Positions 51,349-61,294 are shown, counted from the first letter of the stretch. The stretch: DNA of 64,000 nt from SLSG01 sp964477035 (GCA_964477035.1 CAYZCW010000003.1:62001-126000); one strand, 5' to 3'. Notes: generated from the letters alone by a model not told the origin. A program made the numbers and translations.

Positions 51349-51381
51349 CTGTCAACAAAACGCCAACCAAATAATGGGGGG

Positions 51382-52872
51382 CTAGTTCTGAACCACCAGC
51401 TGGTTGGTATTCATTTCGGCTTCAGAGATCGGCCAGATGTAGGCCGGGGAAGTGGGCGGGATGGTCGGCACGGGTCCTTTGGCCCCATAGGCGGCCACCT
51501 TGCGGTTCACGTCGTAGCTCCGTTTGCCTTCGGCCAGAAATTCCATGTTGCGTTCCAGCATGACCCGGTCGACAAAGGCATTGGCACTGGCAAAATCGGC
51601 CACCGTATAGGCCTTGTCCGGGTTGGACCGCTGGTGCACCGCATTGAGCAGGGCCACGGCACGGCTATTCACCCCGTTCACCCGGGCTTCGGCTTCGGCC
51701 ACATTCAGCAACACCTCAGCATAACGCATCACCGGTACATAATCCACGTGGGGAAATGCCGGGTATTTTTCCAGGAAGGTGTAATTCACCCCGGCCACGG
51801 CCACCACCGAAACGATCTGCCTGCGGGCATCCGATTCCGGGAAGGCGGTGTAGTTCGACCAGGCGGGTCCGCTGGGATTCAGGGGGTATTCCTGGTTTCC
51901 TCCGCTGCCCCCGCTGAAGTAGTAGCCCAGCTGGTTCTGGGTGCCGGGCAGTTCGGTGCCGAGCATGGGGATGGAAAAGATGGACTCCGGGGAGATGTAA
52001 GGAGCCTCAAAGATGCCTTCAAACACGGGGTTCAGGGCGTAGGCCACCCCCCCGTTCCCGTTCACAAACGGGGCGCCGGCCGGCACGATCTTGTTGCCCT
52101 CGGCCAGTGCGGCCTGGTAGTTGTTCATGTGCAGGTATACGCGCGACTTCAGGGCGATGACCGTATTGCGCTGCATGCGGGTCACATTAAGCACCGTGTT
52201 GCCGGTGCCGGCGCCATGGGCCAGGGGCAGCAGGGGCTCGGCCGCGTTCAGGTCGGCCAGGATCTGGGTGTAGGTTTCCCCCACGGTGCTGCGCGCCAGG
52301 TCGTTGTCGGCCGCGGTGCGTTCAGCCTTGAGGCGGAGGATCATGCCCAGGGCACTGGGATCCTGGTTGTAGGGCTTGGCATACAACTGGGACATGTCGA
52401 AATAGATCATCCCCCTCAGGGCCAGGGCCTCCCCCCGGAACTGGTTGAACTCCGCCTCGGTCAGCAGGGAAGAGCGGACCGGGTCCTGTTTGGCATTCTC
52501 GAGGCCCTCCAGGAACACATTGATGCGGTTGATGGCGGCATAGCATGCCCCCCAGAGGTTGATGACTTCGTTGGTAGACGGGGCCATATTGTGCTGCCAG
52601 GTCTGGTAGCCGGTCACCCCGTTGGACCGGAGGTTCAGGAAGTCGTCCCCGCGGATGTCGCTGTAAACGATATACCGTCCTCCAAGATATTGCCCGCTTT
52701 TCACGGACGTGTACATGGCGTTGACCTGGGCCACGATGCGGTCCTTCGTATCGAAGGCGGTCAGGTCCGAGATCGCCGTCGACGGCACCGGCTCGAGGTA
52801 TTCATCGAAGCAGGCGTTCAGGGTGAACGCAGCCAGGACAACGATCATGAATATTTTGAATTTATTTTTCAT
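51382..52872 (-). CDS. SusD/RagB family surface lipoprotein
   Basis: A 496-residue SusD protein (signal ending AFTLNAC, cysteine at 21). Typical segments: LWGACYAAINRINVFLEGLE, GEALALRGMIYFDMSQLYAKPY, RNTVIALKSRVYLHMNNYQAALAEGNKI, MRYAEVLLNVAEAEAR and LERNMEFLAEGKRSYDVNRK. Partner of the SusC encoded 21 bases upstream; ends a two-gene operon. Confidence 0.95.
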   Translation of the reverse strand: MKNKFKIFMIVVLAAFTLNACFDEYLEPVPSTAISDLTAFDTKDRIVAQVNAMYTSVKSGQYLGGRYIVYSDIRGDDFLNLRSNGVTGYQTWQHNMAPSTNEVINLWGACYAAINRINVFLEGLENAKQDPVRSSLLTEAEFNQFRGEALALRGMIYFDMSQLYAKPYNQDPSALGMILRLKAERTAADNDLARSTVGETYTQILADLNAAEPLLPLAHGAGTGNTVLNVTRMQRNTVIALKSRVYLHMNNYQAALAEGNKIVPAGAPFVNGNGGVAYALNPVFEGIFEAPYISPESIFSIPMLGTELPGTQNQLGYYFSGGSGGNQEYPLNPSGPAWSNYTAFPESDARRQIVSVVAVAGVNYTFLEKYPAFPHVDYVPVMRYAEVLLNVAEAEARVNGVNSRAVALLNAVHQRSNPDKAYTVADFASANAFVDRVMLERNMEFLAEGKRSYDVNRKVAAYGAKGPVPTIPPTSPAYIWPISEAEMNTNQLVVQN

Positions 52873-52893
52873 GCTTCTGAGCTTTTACGTGAA

Positions 52894-55800
52894 TTAAAAG
52901 GTGACATTGAGGCCGAAGGATAGGGTCCTTGCCTGGGGTACGGTGTTCCTGTCCACCCCGGGAGCCAGGTTGGAGTCACCCATGGAGGAGATCTCCGGAT
53001 CGGCTCCTTCGTAGCCTGTCAGGGTCAGGACATTGAACATCTGCACATGCAGGCGGACACTTCTGACACCGGCGCTCCTCAGGAAATCATTCTCCAGGCG
53101 GTAGCCGATCCCCAGGTTGCGCACCTTGAGGAAATCTGCTTTTTCCACATTCTGGGACTGCACCATGGTGGAACCGTTGGACACGTTGTCCCCCCAAATG
53201 GGCTTGGGAATGTCGGTGATGTCGCCGGGCTGTTTCCAGGCTTTCTCATACACCTCCTTGGTATTGTTCCAGGTACGCTGGTCCCTCAGCCCTGCTTTGG
53301 AGCCGTTATAAATGTAGAAACCGGTGGCAAAGGTGAGGCTCACAGTCATGTCAAAATTCCCGTAGGTCAGGGTGTTGTCCAGCCCCCCGTAAAAACGCGG
53401 TATGGGACTGCCGAGCACGGTTCCGTCGTCGGTGATGTTGATGGCGCGGTGGGTCGTGCCGTCGGCCAGCGTCCACCGGGAGGCGGCCGGTGCGGAATGG
53501 TCGTAAAACACCTGTTGCCCATTGGCATTGAGGAAGATCCTCCTGCCGGTGGCAGGATCCACCCCGTCGGTCCGCACCCCCCAGATGCTGCCGATGGGCT
53601 GCCCTACCACGGTGCGGTTGGTGGTTTCCAGGGAGGTGACCCCCAGGATCTCATCCACCCCGGGAGCCAGTGCCGTGACCTCATTCTTCAGGGTACTGAG
53701 ATTCAGGGTGCTGGTCCAGGAGAACCGGTCGGTCTGCAGGTTGTAGCTGGTCAGGGTGAATTCCAGGCCCGTATTGTACATGGAGCCCACGTTGGCCGGG
53801 ATTGAGTTGCCCGGAATCCCCTTGGAGGGGGCCTGCGGCACATTCAGGATGAGGTCATCGATCAGGTTGTAATAGTAGTTGAAGTCAACCTGAATGCGGT
53901 CATTGAACAGTCCGAAAGCGATCCCCGCATCGTATTTGCTGGATGCCTCCCATGCCAGGTCGGGGTTGCCGGCCTGGGAGAAGAACAGGGTCGGGTTGTC
54001 ATTATATACACCGGCCCCGTATAGCGAGAGGGAACCGTAATTGGCGATCCCGGAAATGTTCCCCACGCGGCCGTAACTGGCCTTGATGCGCAGGTCGGAG
54101 AAAATATCGCCCAGGGCGCTGGCCGTCATAAAATCCTCCCGGGCAATGTTCCACATGATGGAGGCACCCCCGAAATTCCCGTACTTGGCGTCCGGACCCA
54201 GGCCGGAAAAACCGTCCCTTCGACCGCTCACTTCGAAGTAGTACTTCCGGTCGAAGTTCATGTTCAAACGGCCGAAGAAGGAGATGAAATAGTTTTCGGC
54301 TTTCAGGAGTCCGCCCCCATCGACCACCGTGGTGGTGAAGCTGCCCTGGTAGTTGGTGAAGAAGGGGTCGGCAATGTTCTGCCGCCAGCCGTTCCAGCCA
54401 TCGAACTGGGTGTACTGCTCCTCGGCGCCGATCAGGGCGTTCAGGTTCAGCCGGTCGCTGATGGTGGTTATGTAATTCAGGGTGTTGGTCCAGTTCCAGC
54501 GGTTGCGGCGGTCGAAATAGTTGATGGCATCCCCGTTGCGGGAGGTACCGTCACCGTGGCGCGGATCGTAGAAGATGCGTGACTCCAGCGCGCTGTTGTC
54601 CAGCCCGAACACGGTACGGAACACCAGTCCGGGCATGAACGTCACATTGGCGGCCACGTTGCCCACGATGCGGTCGGATTCGGCCGTCTGGTTGTTGTAA
54701 TCGAACAGGAAGTTCGGGTGGAAGAAGCCCACGCCCTGGGTGTTGTTGAGGGTGCCGATCAGGGCCCCGGAAATATTGTAGAACTTATTCGGGTCGTCCT
54801 TGGTGGGCCAGCCATTGTTCTCGTATACATACTGCGGCACGATGGGCGCATAGAGGAAGGCGATGCGGCCGACCCCCGCCGTGGAGAAGTTGCCTCCGGC
54901 CAGGGAGCCCGTGTTCGGGGCATGGGAGAAGGAGTTTGTGTAGGAGAAGTTGGCGCTCACATCCAGAAAGTCCGTCAGCTTGTGGTCCACATTCAGGCGG
55001 GCGCTCTTGCGCTCGTAATCGTTGGTCCGGATGATCCCCTCGTTGAAGGCGTAACCGACGGAAGCAAAATAGCGCGTCCGCTGGGTGGCCCCCGTGAAGT
55101 TCAGGGAGTGGTTGTGCTGCAGCCCCGTGCGGTAGATCACATCGTTCCAGTCGGTGTCGATGAGGTTGCCATCGGGATCGTAGTTCAGAAAGTAAGCAGG
55201 CCCCAGTCCGACATTGGCCCGGGCCATGTTCTTGTGTTCCACGAACTGCTCGGCATTCATCATCTCGTAGAGGCGGCTGGCGCTGGTCACCCCGAAGGAG
55301 GCATCGTAGGTCACCTGGGTCTGCCCGGGCATCCCCTGCCGGGTGGTTACCAGCACGACCCCGTTGGCGGCCCTGGACCCGTAGATGGCCGTGGCGGAGG
55401 CGTCCTTTAGGATCTCAATGGACTCAATGTCGGACGGGTTGATGTCCCCCAGCACGTTCAGGGCGGCGCCGGACCGGCTGAGGTCTCCGGTAAAGACCGG
55501 AACCCCGTCCACCACCACCAGCGGATAGGAACTGCCGGAGATGGAATTGAACCCGCGGACCCGGATCACCGGGGGGTTCCCCAGGACGGCATTCGGGATG
55601 GTGATGTTCACCCCGGCGGCTTTCCCCTGCAGGGCCTGCTCAAAAGTCTGGACGGGGATGGCCCGGATGGACTCCCCGCGCACGGTGGATACCGCACCGG
55701 AAATGTCGCGGCGTTGCTGTACACCATAGCCCACCACGACGAATTCTTCCACGGAATACACGTCCCTCTCAAGGGCCACATTGATGACCGTCCGCCCGCC

Positions 55801-56052
55801 CACGGGGATCGAAACGGTCCGGAGGCCTACGAACGAGAAGACCAGCGTGCCGTCGGCCGCCACATTGATCTCGTACCTCCCGTTGGCATCGGTGATGGCA
55901 CCGATGGTGGTTCCCTGGACAATCACGGTGACACCGGGCAGCGTGGACCCGTCCTCAAGGTCTGTCACGACGCCGGTCACCCGGATCTGTTGTCCAAACA
56001 AGGACGTCCCCATAAAGAGGATCATCCCAAACAGAATCAGGATTCGCTTCAT
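52894..56052 (-). CDS. SusC/RagA family TonB-dependent receptor
   Basis: A 1052-residue outer-membrane importer. Signal peptide 1-20 (SLFGQQ), carboxypeptidase-regulatory domain (VTGVVTDLEDGSTLPGVTVI), TonB-box region VEEFVVVGYGVQQRRD, plug with RVRGFNSISGSSYPLVVVDG and IESIEILKDASATAIYGSRA, barrel ending RTLSFGLNVTF. First gene of an operon with the susD downstream. A TACATTTG box lies about 70 bases upstream. Confidence 0.96.
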   Translation of the reverse strand: MKRILILFGMILFMGTSLFGQQIRVTGVVTDLEDGSTLPGVTVIVQGTTIGAITDANGRYEINVAADGTLVFSFVGLRTVSIPVGGRTVINVALERDVYSVEEFVVVGYGVQQRRDISGAVSTVRGESIRAIPVQTFEQALQGKAAGVNITIPNAVLGNPPVIRVRGFNSISGSSYPLVVVDGVPVFTGDLSRSGAALNVLGDINPSDIESIEILKDASATAIYGSRAANGVVLVTTRQGMPGQTQVTYDASFGVTSASRLYEMMNAEQFVEHKNMARANVGLGPAYFLNYDPDGNLIDTDWNDVIYRTGLQHNHSLNFTGATQRTRYFASVGYAFNEGIIRTNDYERKSARLNVDHKLTDFLDVSANFSYTNSFSHAPNTGSLAGGNFSTAGVGRIAFLYAPIVPQYVYENNGWPTKDDPNKFYNISGALIGTLNNTQGVGFFHPNFLFDYNNQTAESDRIVGNVAANVTFMPGLVFRTVFGLDNSALESRIFYDPRHGDGTSRNGDAINYFDRRNRWNWTNTLNYITTISDRLNLNALIGAEEQYTQFDGWNGWRQNIADPFFTNYQGSFTTTVVDGGGLLKAENYFISFFGRLNMNFDRKYYFEVSGRRDGFSGLGPDAKYGNFGGASIMWNIAREDFMTASALGDIFSDLRIKASYGRVGNISGIANYGSLSLYGAGVYNDNPTLFFSQAGNPDLAWEASSKYDAGIAFGLFNDRIQVDFNYYYNLIDDLILNVPQAPSKGIPGNSIPANVGSMYNTGLEFTLTSYNLQTDRFSWTSTLNLSTLKNEVTALAPGVDEILGVTSLETTNRTVVGQPIGSIWGVRTDGVDPATGRRIFLNANGQQVFYDHSAPAASRWTLADGTTHRAINITDDGTVLGSPIPRFYGGLDNTLTYGNFDMTVSLTFATGFYIYNGSKAGLRDQRTWNNTKEVYEKAWKQPGDITDIPKPIWGDNVSNGSTMVQSQNVEKADFLKVRNLGIGYRLENDFLRSAGVRSVRLHVQMFNVLTLTGYEGADPEISSMGDSNLAPGVDRNTVPQARTLSFGLNVTF

Positions 56053-56122
56053 GTTTTTTTTGGTTTTTGTTAAAGAAAGGATGGTTCACCTTGGTTGGAA
56101 AACGAGCCCAATCCAAATCAAG

Positions 56123-56130
56123 CAAATGTA
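56123..56130 (-). promoter_or_regulatory. -7 promoter element of the second susC-susD operon
   Basis: TACATTTG on the minus strand in an AT-rich leader, with no clear TTG at -33. Confidence 0.5.
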
Positions 56131-56210
56131 AAAAAAAAGTTAACATACTGTTAAAATATATTAATTCTTTTGGCTATATAATATATTTTTATATAGAGAG
56201 CCGGGCATAT

Positions 56211-56272
56211 AAAAAACGGAGACTGCCTCAAAACCCTGGCCTGTATGACCTTAGGTTCTGAAGCAGCCTCCG
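56211..56272 (-). terminator. Terminator after the 56304 susD2-like gene
   Basis: A long, wobble-rich hairpin (about 19 pairs, outer arms CGGAG/CTCCG) followed on the minus strand by TTTTTTATA, 31 bases after the stop codon. Confidence 0.75.
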
Positions 56273-56303
56273 TGCAGGGACCGGCTTACGGCCTAGCCCT
56301 CAA

Positions 56304-57692
56304 TCACTCCACCCGGTCCCACCACACACGGGTGTTGATGTCCACATTCAGGGGGAAATTGACCGGGTTGTTCTGCTCCTCGAAGGCCGGATACAGGAGC
56401 CGGCGCGGAACGAGGTCCCCGTTCTGGTTGGCGGGCGGGACGGTTTCAAATACCGGGTAGCCCGTCCGCCTCCAGTCGGTCCACACCTCCGGATTCAAAA
56501 ACAGGGCAACGTATTTGGCGGTCATGATGTCCTCCAGGCTAACCTGCTCCCGCAGGGCGTGTTCCTCCTCCCACTGGGCGTTGCGGGCCTGGTGCATCTC
56601 CAGGGAAGCGATCACGGCGGCTGCATAGGCCGCATCGGCCTGGGCCGGCATGCCCATGCGGTGGTACACTTCCGCTTCAATGAACTTCTGTTCGCTGTAC
56701 CCGGCCATTGTCAGCCCGGCATTCTGGCTGCCGATGGTGCCTCCTGAGTTGGCGATCCGGGATGCATTGAGGTTCTCGGAGCCGGGAGCCGCCCCGATCC
56801 GTTCATTCTGGGTGGTCAGCCTGACGTACTTACCCAGCCGGGGGTCGTCCGTGGCCTGGAGCCGGTCCACCAGAAAAGCACCCACCCGGGTGTTGCCGAT
56901 CGCATAATCAAACAGGTACCACGGATTTTCCAGTTCGGCCATGTTGGCAAAAGGGAACACCAGGTCGTCCGCCACCGATTCGAACATCCCCCCCGCCTGG
57001 ACCAGGGCCAGGGCCCCGGAGTAATCGCCTGACAGATGATTTAGCCGGAGGGTGTGGCGCAACCTCAGAAAACGCACGAACTTCTTCCATTTTTCCACAT
57101 CCCCTTCATAATAGAAGTCGTCGGACGGGCGGGGAACCAGGGTACCTTCCACGGGCGTTTCCAGCATCTCCATGCTGTCGTCCAGGGTTTTGAAAATGGC
57201 GTTGTAGACCGCCTCCTGTCCGTCATATACCGGGTTGCTTCCCATGCCATGGTATTTGTATGCCTCAGAAAAAGGCACATCCCCCCAGGCATCGGTGACC
57301 AGACCGAACATCCAGGCCTGCATGGCCAGGCCCATCCCGCTGAATCGCGGGGCGTTGAGCTCAACGGCATAGTATTCCAGCAGGCTCATCTCCCGGACAA
57401 GGTTGAAGTAAAACAGCTGCCAGGTGTCATCGAAATGGGCCATGACGGGATTGTAATTCTCCACCTGGAGGTGGGATCCCCTAACCCCCGACAATTGCTG
57501 CATCCACATGAGCGGGAAGCGGGCAAAGTCACTGCCCAGGTACATGGCGTTGTAGTATTGGGACAACGTCAGCTTGTTGCGCAGCTCCTCTTCCGCGATC
57601 ACGGGATCCTCGCGTTCAATCTTTGTGCACTGCACCTGGATCAGGGACAGGGCCACAATAAGCCCCATCCGGAAAAAATTTTTATTCATCAT
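56304..57692 (-). CDS. SusD/RagB-like lipoprotein (SusD2-type), without adjacent susC of its own
   Basis: A 462-residue lipoprotein (signal ending SLIQVQC, cysteine at 22) of the same branch as the product at 39063. Shared features: FDDTWQLFYFNLVREMS, MFGLVTDAWGDVPFSEAY, KWKKFVRFLRLRHTLRLNHLSGDY, AKYVALFLNPEVWTDWRRTGYPV and RRLLYPAFEEQNNPVNFP. The gene follows an S8 peptidase gene by 68 bases and is followed by its own terminator, so no susC is in its transcription unit. Its receptor must be encoded elsewhere or be one of the nearby SusC proteins. Confidence 0.9.
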   Translation of the reverse strand: MMNKNFFRMGLIVALSLIQVQCTKIEREDPVIAEEELRNKLTLSQYYNAMYLGSDFARFPLMWMQQLSGVRGSHLQVENYNPVMAHFDDTWQLFYFNLVREMSLLEYYAVELNAPRFSGMGLAMQAWMFGLVTDAWGDVPFSEAYKYHGMGSNPVYDGQEAVYNAIFKTLDDSMEMLETPVEGTLVPRPSDDFYYEGDVEKWKKFVRFLRLRHTLRLNHLSGDYSGALALVQAGGMFESVADDLVFPFANMAELENPWYLFDYAIGNTRVGAFLVDRLQATDDPRLGKYVRLTTQNERIGAAPGSENLNASRIANSGGTIGSQNAGLTMAGYSEQKFIEAEVYHRMGMPAQADAAYAAAVIASLEMHQARNAQWEEEHALREQVSLEDIMTAKYVALFLNPEVWTDWRRTGYPVFETVPPANQNGDLVPRRLLYPAFEEQNNPVNFPLNVDINTRVWWDRVE

Positions 57693-57760
57693 AAAACGAT
57701 TCGCATTAAAAAACCATGGATAAAACCGACGCCAAAATTATAAACAAATTCCATTCCACC

Positions 57761-60700
57761 CTAATAGACCCTGATCCTGCCGTGGTGCAGGCGCTGCCCG
57801 TCATATACCCTCAGCAGGTAAATCCCCTGGGGCACCCCCCCCACATCCAGCAGCACGCTGCCGGTGTCTCCTTCCTGCCGGAACAGGGGCCGCCCCAGCA
57901 TATCAAACACCTCCAGCCAGTGAATGGGCGTTCCCAGGCTGACCCTCACCTGTTCACGCGCCGGGTTGGGATAAATTAACAGGCTTTTTTCCGTCGGATG
58001 GGGACTGCCGGCCGACACCGGGATCTCATTGATGGAAGGCCGGTTGCAGAATTCATCGCCAATGAGCACCTGGTATACCCCTGTTTGTCCGCCTTCATTA
58101 TGGTAGGTCCTGCCCGTCGCCCCGTCGATCGGATGGCCGTCACGGAACCACTGGTAAAAAGCGGCTTCCACATCGACAAACAAGGTATTGCCCGACAGGA
58201 AGATCTCCGGCCGGGGCAAGGGGTTCTCCACTACCTGCAGGGACCTGGTGGTTTCATGCAACCTGTCACCGGCGCTGACCGCAAGCCGGACCTGATAGGC
58301 GCCTGTATCCGGAAAGGTAAATACCGGAGACTGTTCTTCCGAACCACCCAGCGTATCGAACTGCCAGAGCCATTGTTCCACGGGACCACTGCTCCGGTCA
58401 TGAAAAAAGGTCCAGCTGTTGCGGCAGGGGGAGGTCACCTCAAAATCCGCGAACAGGATGTCCCCGCAATCCATCTGCAGCCAGCCGTACGACTGGCTGA
58501 CCGTACTGTTTTCCCCGGCATTGAAAAGGGCAGGTCCGATGGCATGCAGCCTGTGCACCGAGAGATAGTCCAGGCAGAACACCCGGCCGGTCCTGGAATG
58601 AATGGCATTCTCCTCCCCGGCACCCTCGAAAGGCACCAGCCTGTCCGGTGTTCCATAGCCGGAAAATATATCTCCCACCAAGATCCCGGATTCCCCGAAC
58701 AGGGTGAAGGCAGCCCTTCCCGTGAACATAAGGTCATCCGCCTCCAGATCATCATACAGCCCCAAAGGCCCGTCATTGAACAGTTCGTGCAGCAGGAGGC
58801 GCCCACGGACCTCCAGCCGGGCATGGTTGACCAGGGAGTGGATCATGACACCCCCCGTGTTGAACGCCCCCTCCACCGGGTGCTCCGCTTCCTCCTCACC
58901 AAAACGGAAAGATGCCTTTCCAGCCATCAGGAGGAAGTCACGGTCCGGAAAATACACCTGCTCCAGGTCATAAAGCCTGGAAGACCTCATATTCAACACT
59001 TTATGTAAAGTATTGTCTTCCACGAGGAGTTCCCTGAGCTGCAGGGCGACATCTTCCATGACCACCTCCCCGGCCCGGAGCACCAGACGGTCGGCCGCCA
59101 GGGAGGAGAGCAGCCGCCACCTGCCCGCGGGATGGTCGAACACCAGGCTGACCGGGGCGGAAGATGCCTTGCCAGGGTCCTCGAAATATACATAGGCGTC
59201 CTTGCGGGTCCCCTCAAAACGCAGCATCCCGGGTCCGCCGGGGTCGAAGAAGCCCCTTTCTGCATACAGGGAGCCGGAAAGAGACAGGGTGCGGCCGTTC
59301 ATGTTGACCAGTCCCTGCGCCCCTGCCGTCACCGTCAGGGTATGGCAGGCCACATCGGCTAGAAGCGTCAGCAGCTGGTTCTCCTGGGAGAAGGAATGCC
59401 GGTCGAGCACCACATGGTCGTCCGGTCCGGGCACCACGCCGGCCGGCTCGCCCCCGCTGCTGAGCGACCATTTCGAGGGATCGTGCCACTGCCCGTTGCT
59501 GCCGACCCAGTAATAGCTGGTGCGCGGACCCGGGTCCCCTTCCTGGACAAACAGGGAAAAATCCTGCTTGCCCCCGATTAGATTGCTTTTATGGTTGATT
59601 ACCAAACGGTAATTGCCCGCCGGAGGGCTTTCAATGAAGATCTTTTCTGCATTGTCCCTGAAGTTGTCACCCCGCCCGGCAGGGGCTGCAGGGGAATCCG
59701 GATCCAGCACCCATGGCAGGTACACCTCCCCCCCTTCATGAATGACCCGCATGTCGAGGTCGTTGACCAGCATCCGGTCGGCGGGGTTCAGCTGGGCCGC
59801 CACCGGGGTGCCCGGCACATCCGTCCAGGCCAGGGTGGCGGTCAGTGGCTCTTCCCCCGCAAGGGTGAATGAATACTCGAACACCTGGTTGTTGACCAGG
59901 CTGCCCTCCAGGAAATACCCCTTGCCATCCGCCAGCCGGGTCAGGAAACCCGCCATCCGGCTCGCATCCAGCAGCCCCCATCCGAAGGCATAATCGGGAC
60001 CCGGACCTGCACCGGCCTGGCGGGCCGTATGGATGGCCAGTCCCTTGAGGGAGGCGGCCCTGAGGTAGCTGCCACCGGTCATTCCATGGTACAACTCCTG
60101 GATAAGCAGGAGCGAGCCGGCCACGATGGGTGCGGCCATGGAGGTGCCGCTGCTGCTTACGTACTGGTCGCCCAGGTAAGTCGACAAAACCGAACGCCCC
60201 TTGGTGACCAGGTCGGGCTTTATGCGCCCGTCGTCGGTCGGCCCCCAGCTGCTGAACGGTGTCATCACCACATCTTCGGGTCTGGCATATCCTTCCGGAA
60301 TGCCGTTGACGGCCCCCACCGTGAGCACGTTCTTTGAAAGGGCCTCGGGACCGATCGTATCGAAAGGCCCGTCGGGGGGACGGCTGTTATCCCCGGCATC
60401 ATCCCGGTCGTTGCCGGCGGCCCATACAGGCAGGTAGTAGGGTGCAGAATAGGCGATCTGGTCGATGGCCCGGCTCACGCTGGAATAGAAACCGAAACGG
60501 TAATCCTCATCGGCCCCGGTGGGGCCCATCCAGCGCCACTGCCCGTCCTGCAGGTCCCAGCCAAGGGGCGTTCCATAGCTGTGGTTGGAAAGAAGCATGC
60601 CCCGGGCCGCCTCCGTGGCCATCTCACCCAGGTCGTTCTCCCAGTCGTACGCCAGGATCCTGCCTTCGTAAGCCATGCCCCTTGCCTGTTCGCGGAGGCC

Positions 60701-61294
60701 CCGGGCCACCAGCGTCCCGGCCACATGCGTGGCGTGGCCGTCATAGCCGGTCAGGGGGTCCCGGTTCTCCACCTTGCCCGAGAGCTCGGGATGGGCCGGA
60801 TACACGCTGCCGGCATCCCACATGCCGGCAGACAGACCCCTGCCGGTGAGAAACAGCCGGTTGGCGCCCCCGGGATAAAGCTCCCGGGTGGCCGAAGTCA
60901 CCGCCCCTCCGGCATTCAGCGTGTAATAATAGTATGGCAGTCCGTCTTCCACTCGCTGCAAGGCGTAGCGCACCCCCTCGCGGGTGGTGAACCGGGCTTC
61001 CAGGCCCAGCTGCAGGGCTTTTTCCACCGATTGCCGTTGGGCCTCCTGGAACACGGCCGACAGGGAGTCTGCCAGTTGCAGCAGCCCTTCCCTGTCACGG
61101 ACCACCGGGTCCTCCGCCTGCCAGAGGGAAGGGGCTCTCCTGCCTGGCTCCGGACCGGACCCGGGAGCCTGCCACGGGGTGATTCCGCCGGGCTGTGCCA
61201 TGAGGGTGCCGGCGGCCAGGAGCATGGGGGCCCACAGCAGCGGAAAGCACCGGAACATCCGACGGAAAAAAGAATATAAATGGCTCAAGCTCAT
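57761..61294 (-). CDS. Secreted S8 (subtilisin/KP-43-like) peptidase with T9SS C-terminal domain, paralogue
   Basis: A 1177-residue exported serine protease, paralogue of that at 41968. Signal peptide near 13-34 (PLLWAPMLLAAGTLMAQ). Catalytic triad D160 (GMWDAGS, a D-A-G variant), H187 (GHATHVAG) and S385 (SGTSMAAP), with WAAGND as oxyanion loop. Then the KP-43-like beta-sandwich, the same YYWVGSNGQWHDPSKWSLSS section, a PKD-like domain (FADFEVTSPCRNSWTFFHD), and a T9SS sorting domain (IYPNPAREQVRVSLG... YLLRVYDGQRLHHGRI). Start at 61294 gives a basic n-region; an ATG at 61258 is also possible. Likely co-transcribed with the susD2-like gene. Confidence 0.92.
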   Translation of the reverse strand: MSLSHLYSFFRRMFRCFPLLWAPMLLAAGTLMAQPGGITPWQAPGSGPEPGRRAPSLWQAEDPVVRDREGLLQLADSLSAVFQEAQRQSVEKALQLGLEARFTTREGVRYALQRVEDGLPYYYYTLNAGGAVTSATRELYPGGANRLFLTGRGLSAGMWDAGSVYPAHPELSGKVENRDPLTGYDGHATHVAGTLVARGLREQARGMAYEGRILAYDWENDLGEMATEAARGMLLSNHSYGTPLGWDLQDGQWRWMGPTGADEDYRFGFYSSVSRAIDQIAYSAPYYLPVWAAGNDRDDAGDNSRPPDGPFDTIGPEALSKNVLTVGAVNGIPEGYARPEDVVMTPFSSWGPTDDGRIKPDLVTKGRSVLSTYLGDQYVSSSGTSMAAPIVAGSLLLIQELYHGMTGGSYLRAASLKGLAIHTARQAGAGPGPDYAFGWGLLDASRMAGFLTRLADGKGYFLEGSLVNNQVFEYSFTLAGEEPLTATLAWTDVPGTPVAAQLNPADRMLVNDLDMRVIHEGGEVYLPWVLDPDSPAAPAGRGDNFRDNAEKIFIESPPAGNYRLVINHKSNLIGGKQDFSLFVQEGDPGPRTSYYWVGSNGQWHDPSKWSLSSGGEPAGVVPGPDDHVVLDRHSFSQENQLLTLLADVACHTLTVTAGAQGLVNMNGRTLSLSGSLYAERGFFDPGGPGMLRFEGTRKDAYVYFEDPGKASSAPVSLVFDHPAGRWRLLSSLAADRLVLRAGEVVMEDVALQLRELLVEDNTLHKVLNMRSSRLYDLEQVYFPDRDFLLMAGKASFRFGEEEAEHPVEGAFNTGGVMIHSLVNHARLEVRGRLLLHELFNDGPLGLYDDLEADDLMFTGRAAFTLFGESGILVGDIFSGYGTPDRLVPFEGAGEENAIHSRTGRVFCLDYLSVHRLHAIGPALFNAGENSTVSQSYGWLQMDCGDILFADFEVTSPCRNSWTFFHDRSSGPVEQWLWQFDTLGGSEEQSPVFTFPDTGAYQVRLAVSAGDRLHETTRSLQVVENPLPRPEIFLSGNTLFVDVEAAFYQWFRDGHPIDGATGRTYHNEGGQTGVYQVLIGDEFCNRPSINEIPVSAGSPHPTEKSLLIYPNPAREQVRVSLGTPIHWLEVFDMLGRPLFRQEGDTGSVLLDVGGVPQGIYLLRVYDGQRLHHGRIRVY

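Larger units (their letters stand above)
51042..51381. other. Intergenic region, 340 bp, with two -7 elements and a terminator
   Basis: Holds the promoter region of the 48051-51041 susC and the terminator of the upstream susD. Two TAnnTTTG boxes on the minus strand are separated by 11 bases. I see no gene in it. Confidence 0.6.

Noticed and set aside
35703..61294. Mobile element or genomic island
   Set aside because: No transposase, integrase or flanking direct repeat was found; the only tRNA is 24 kb away.
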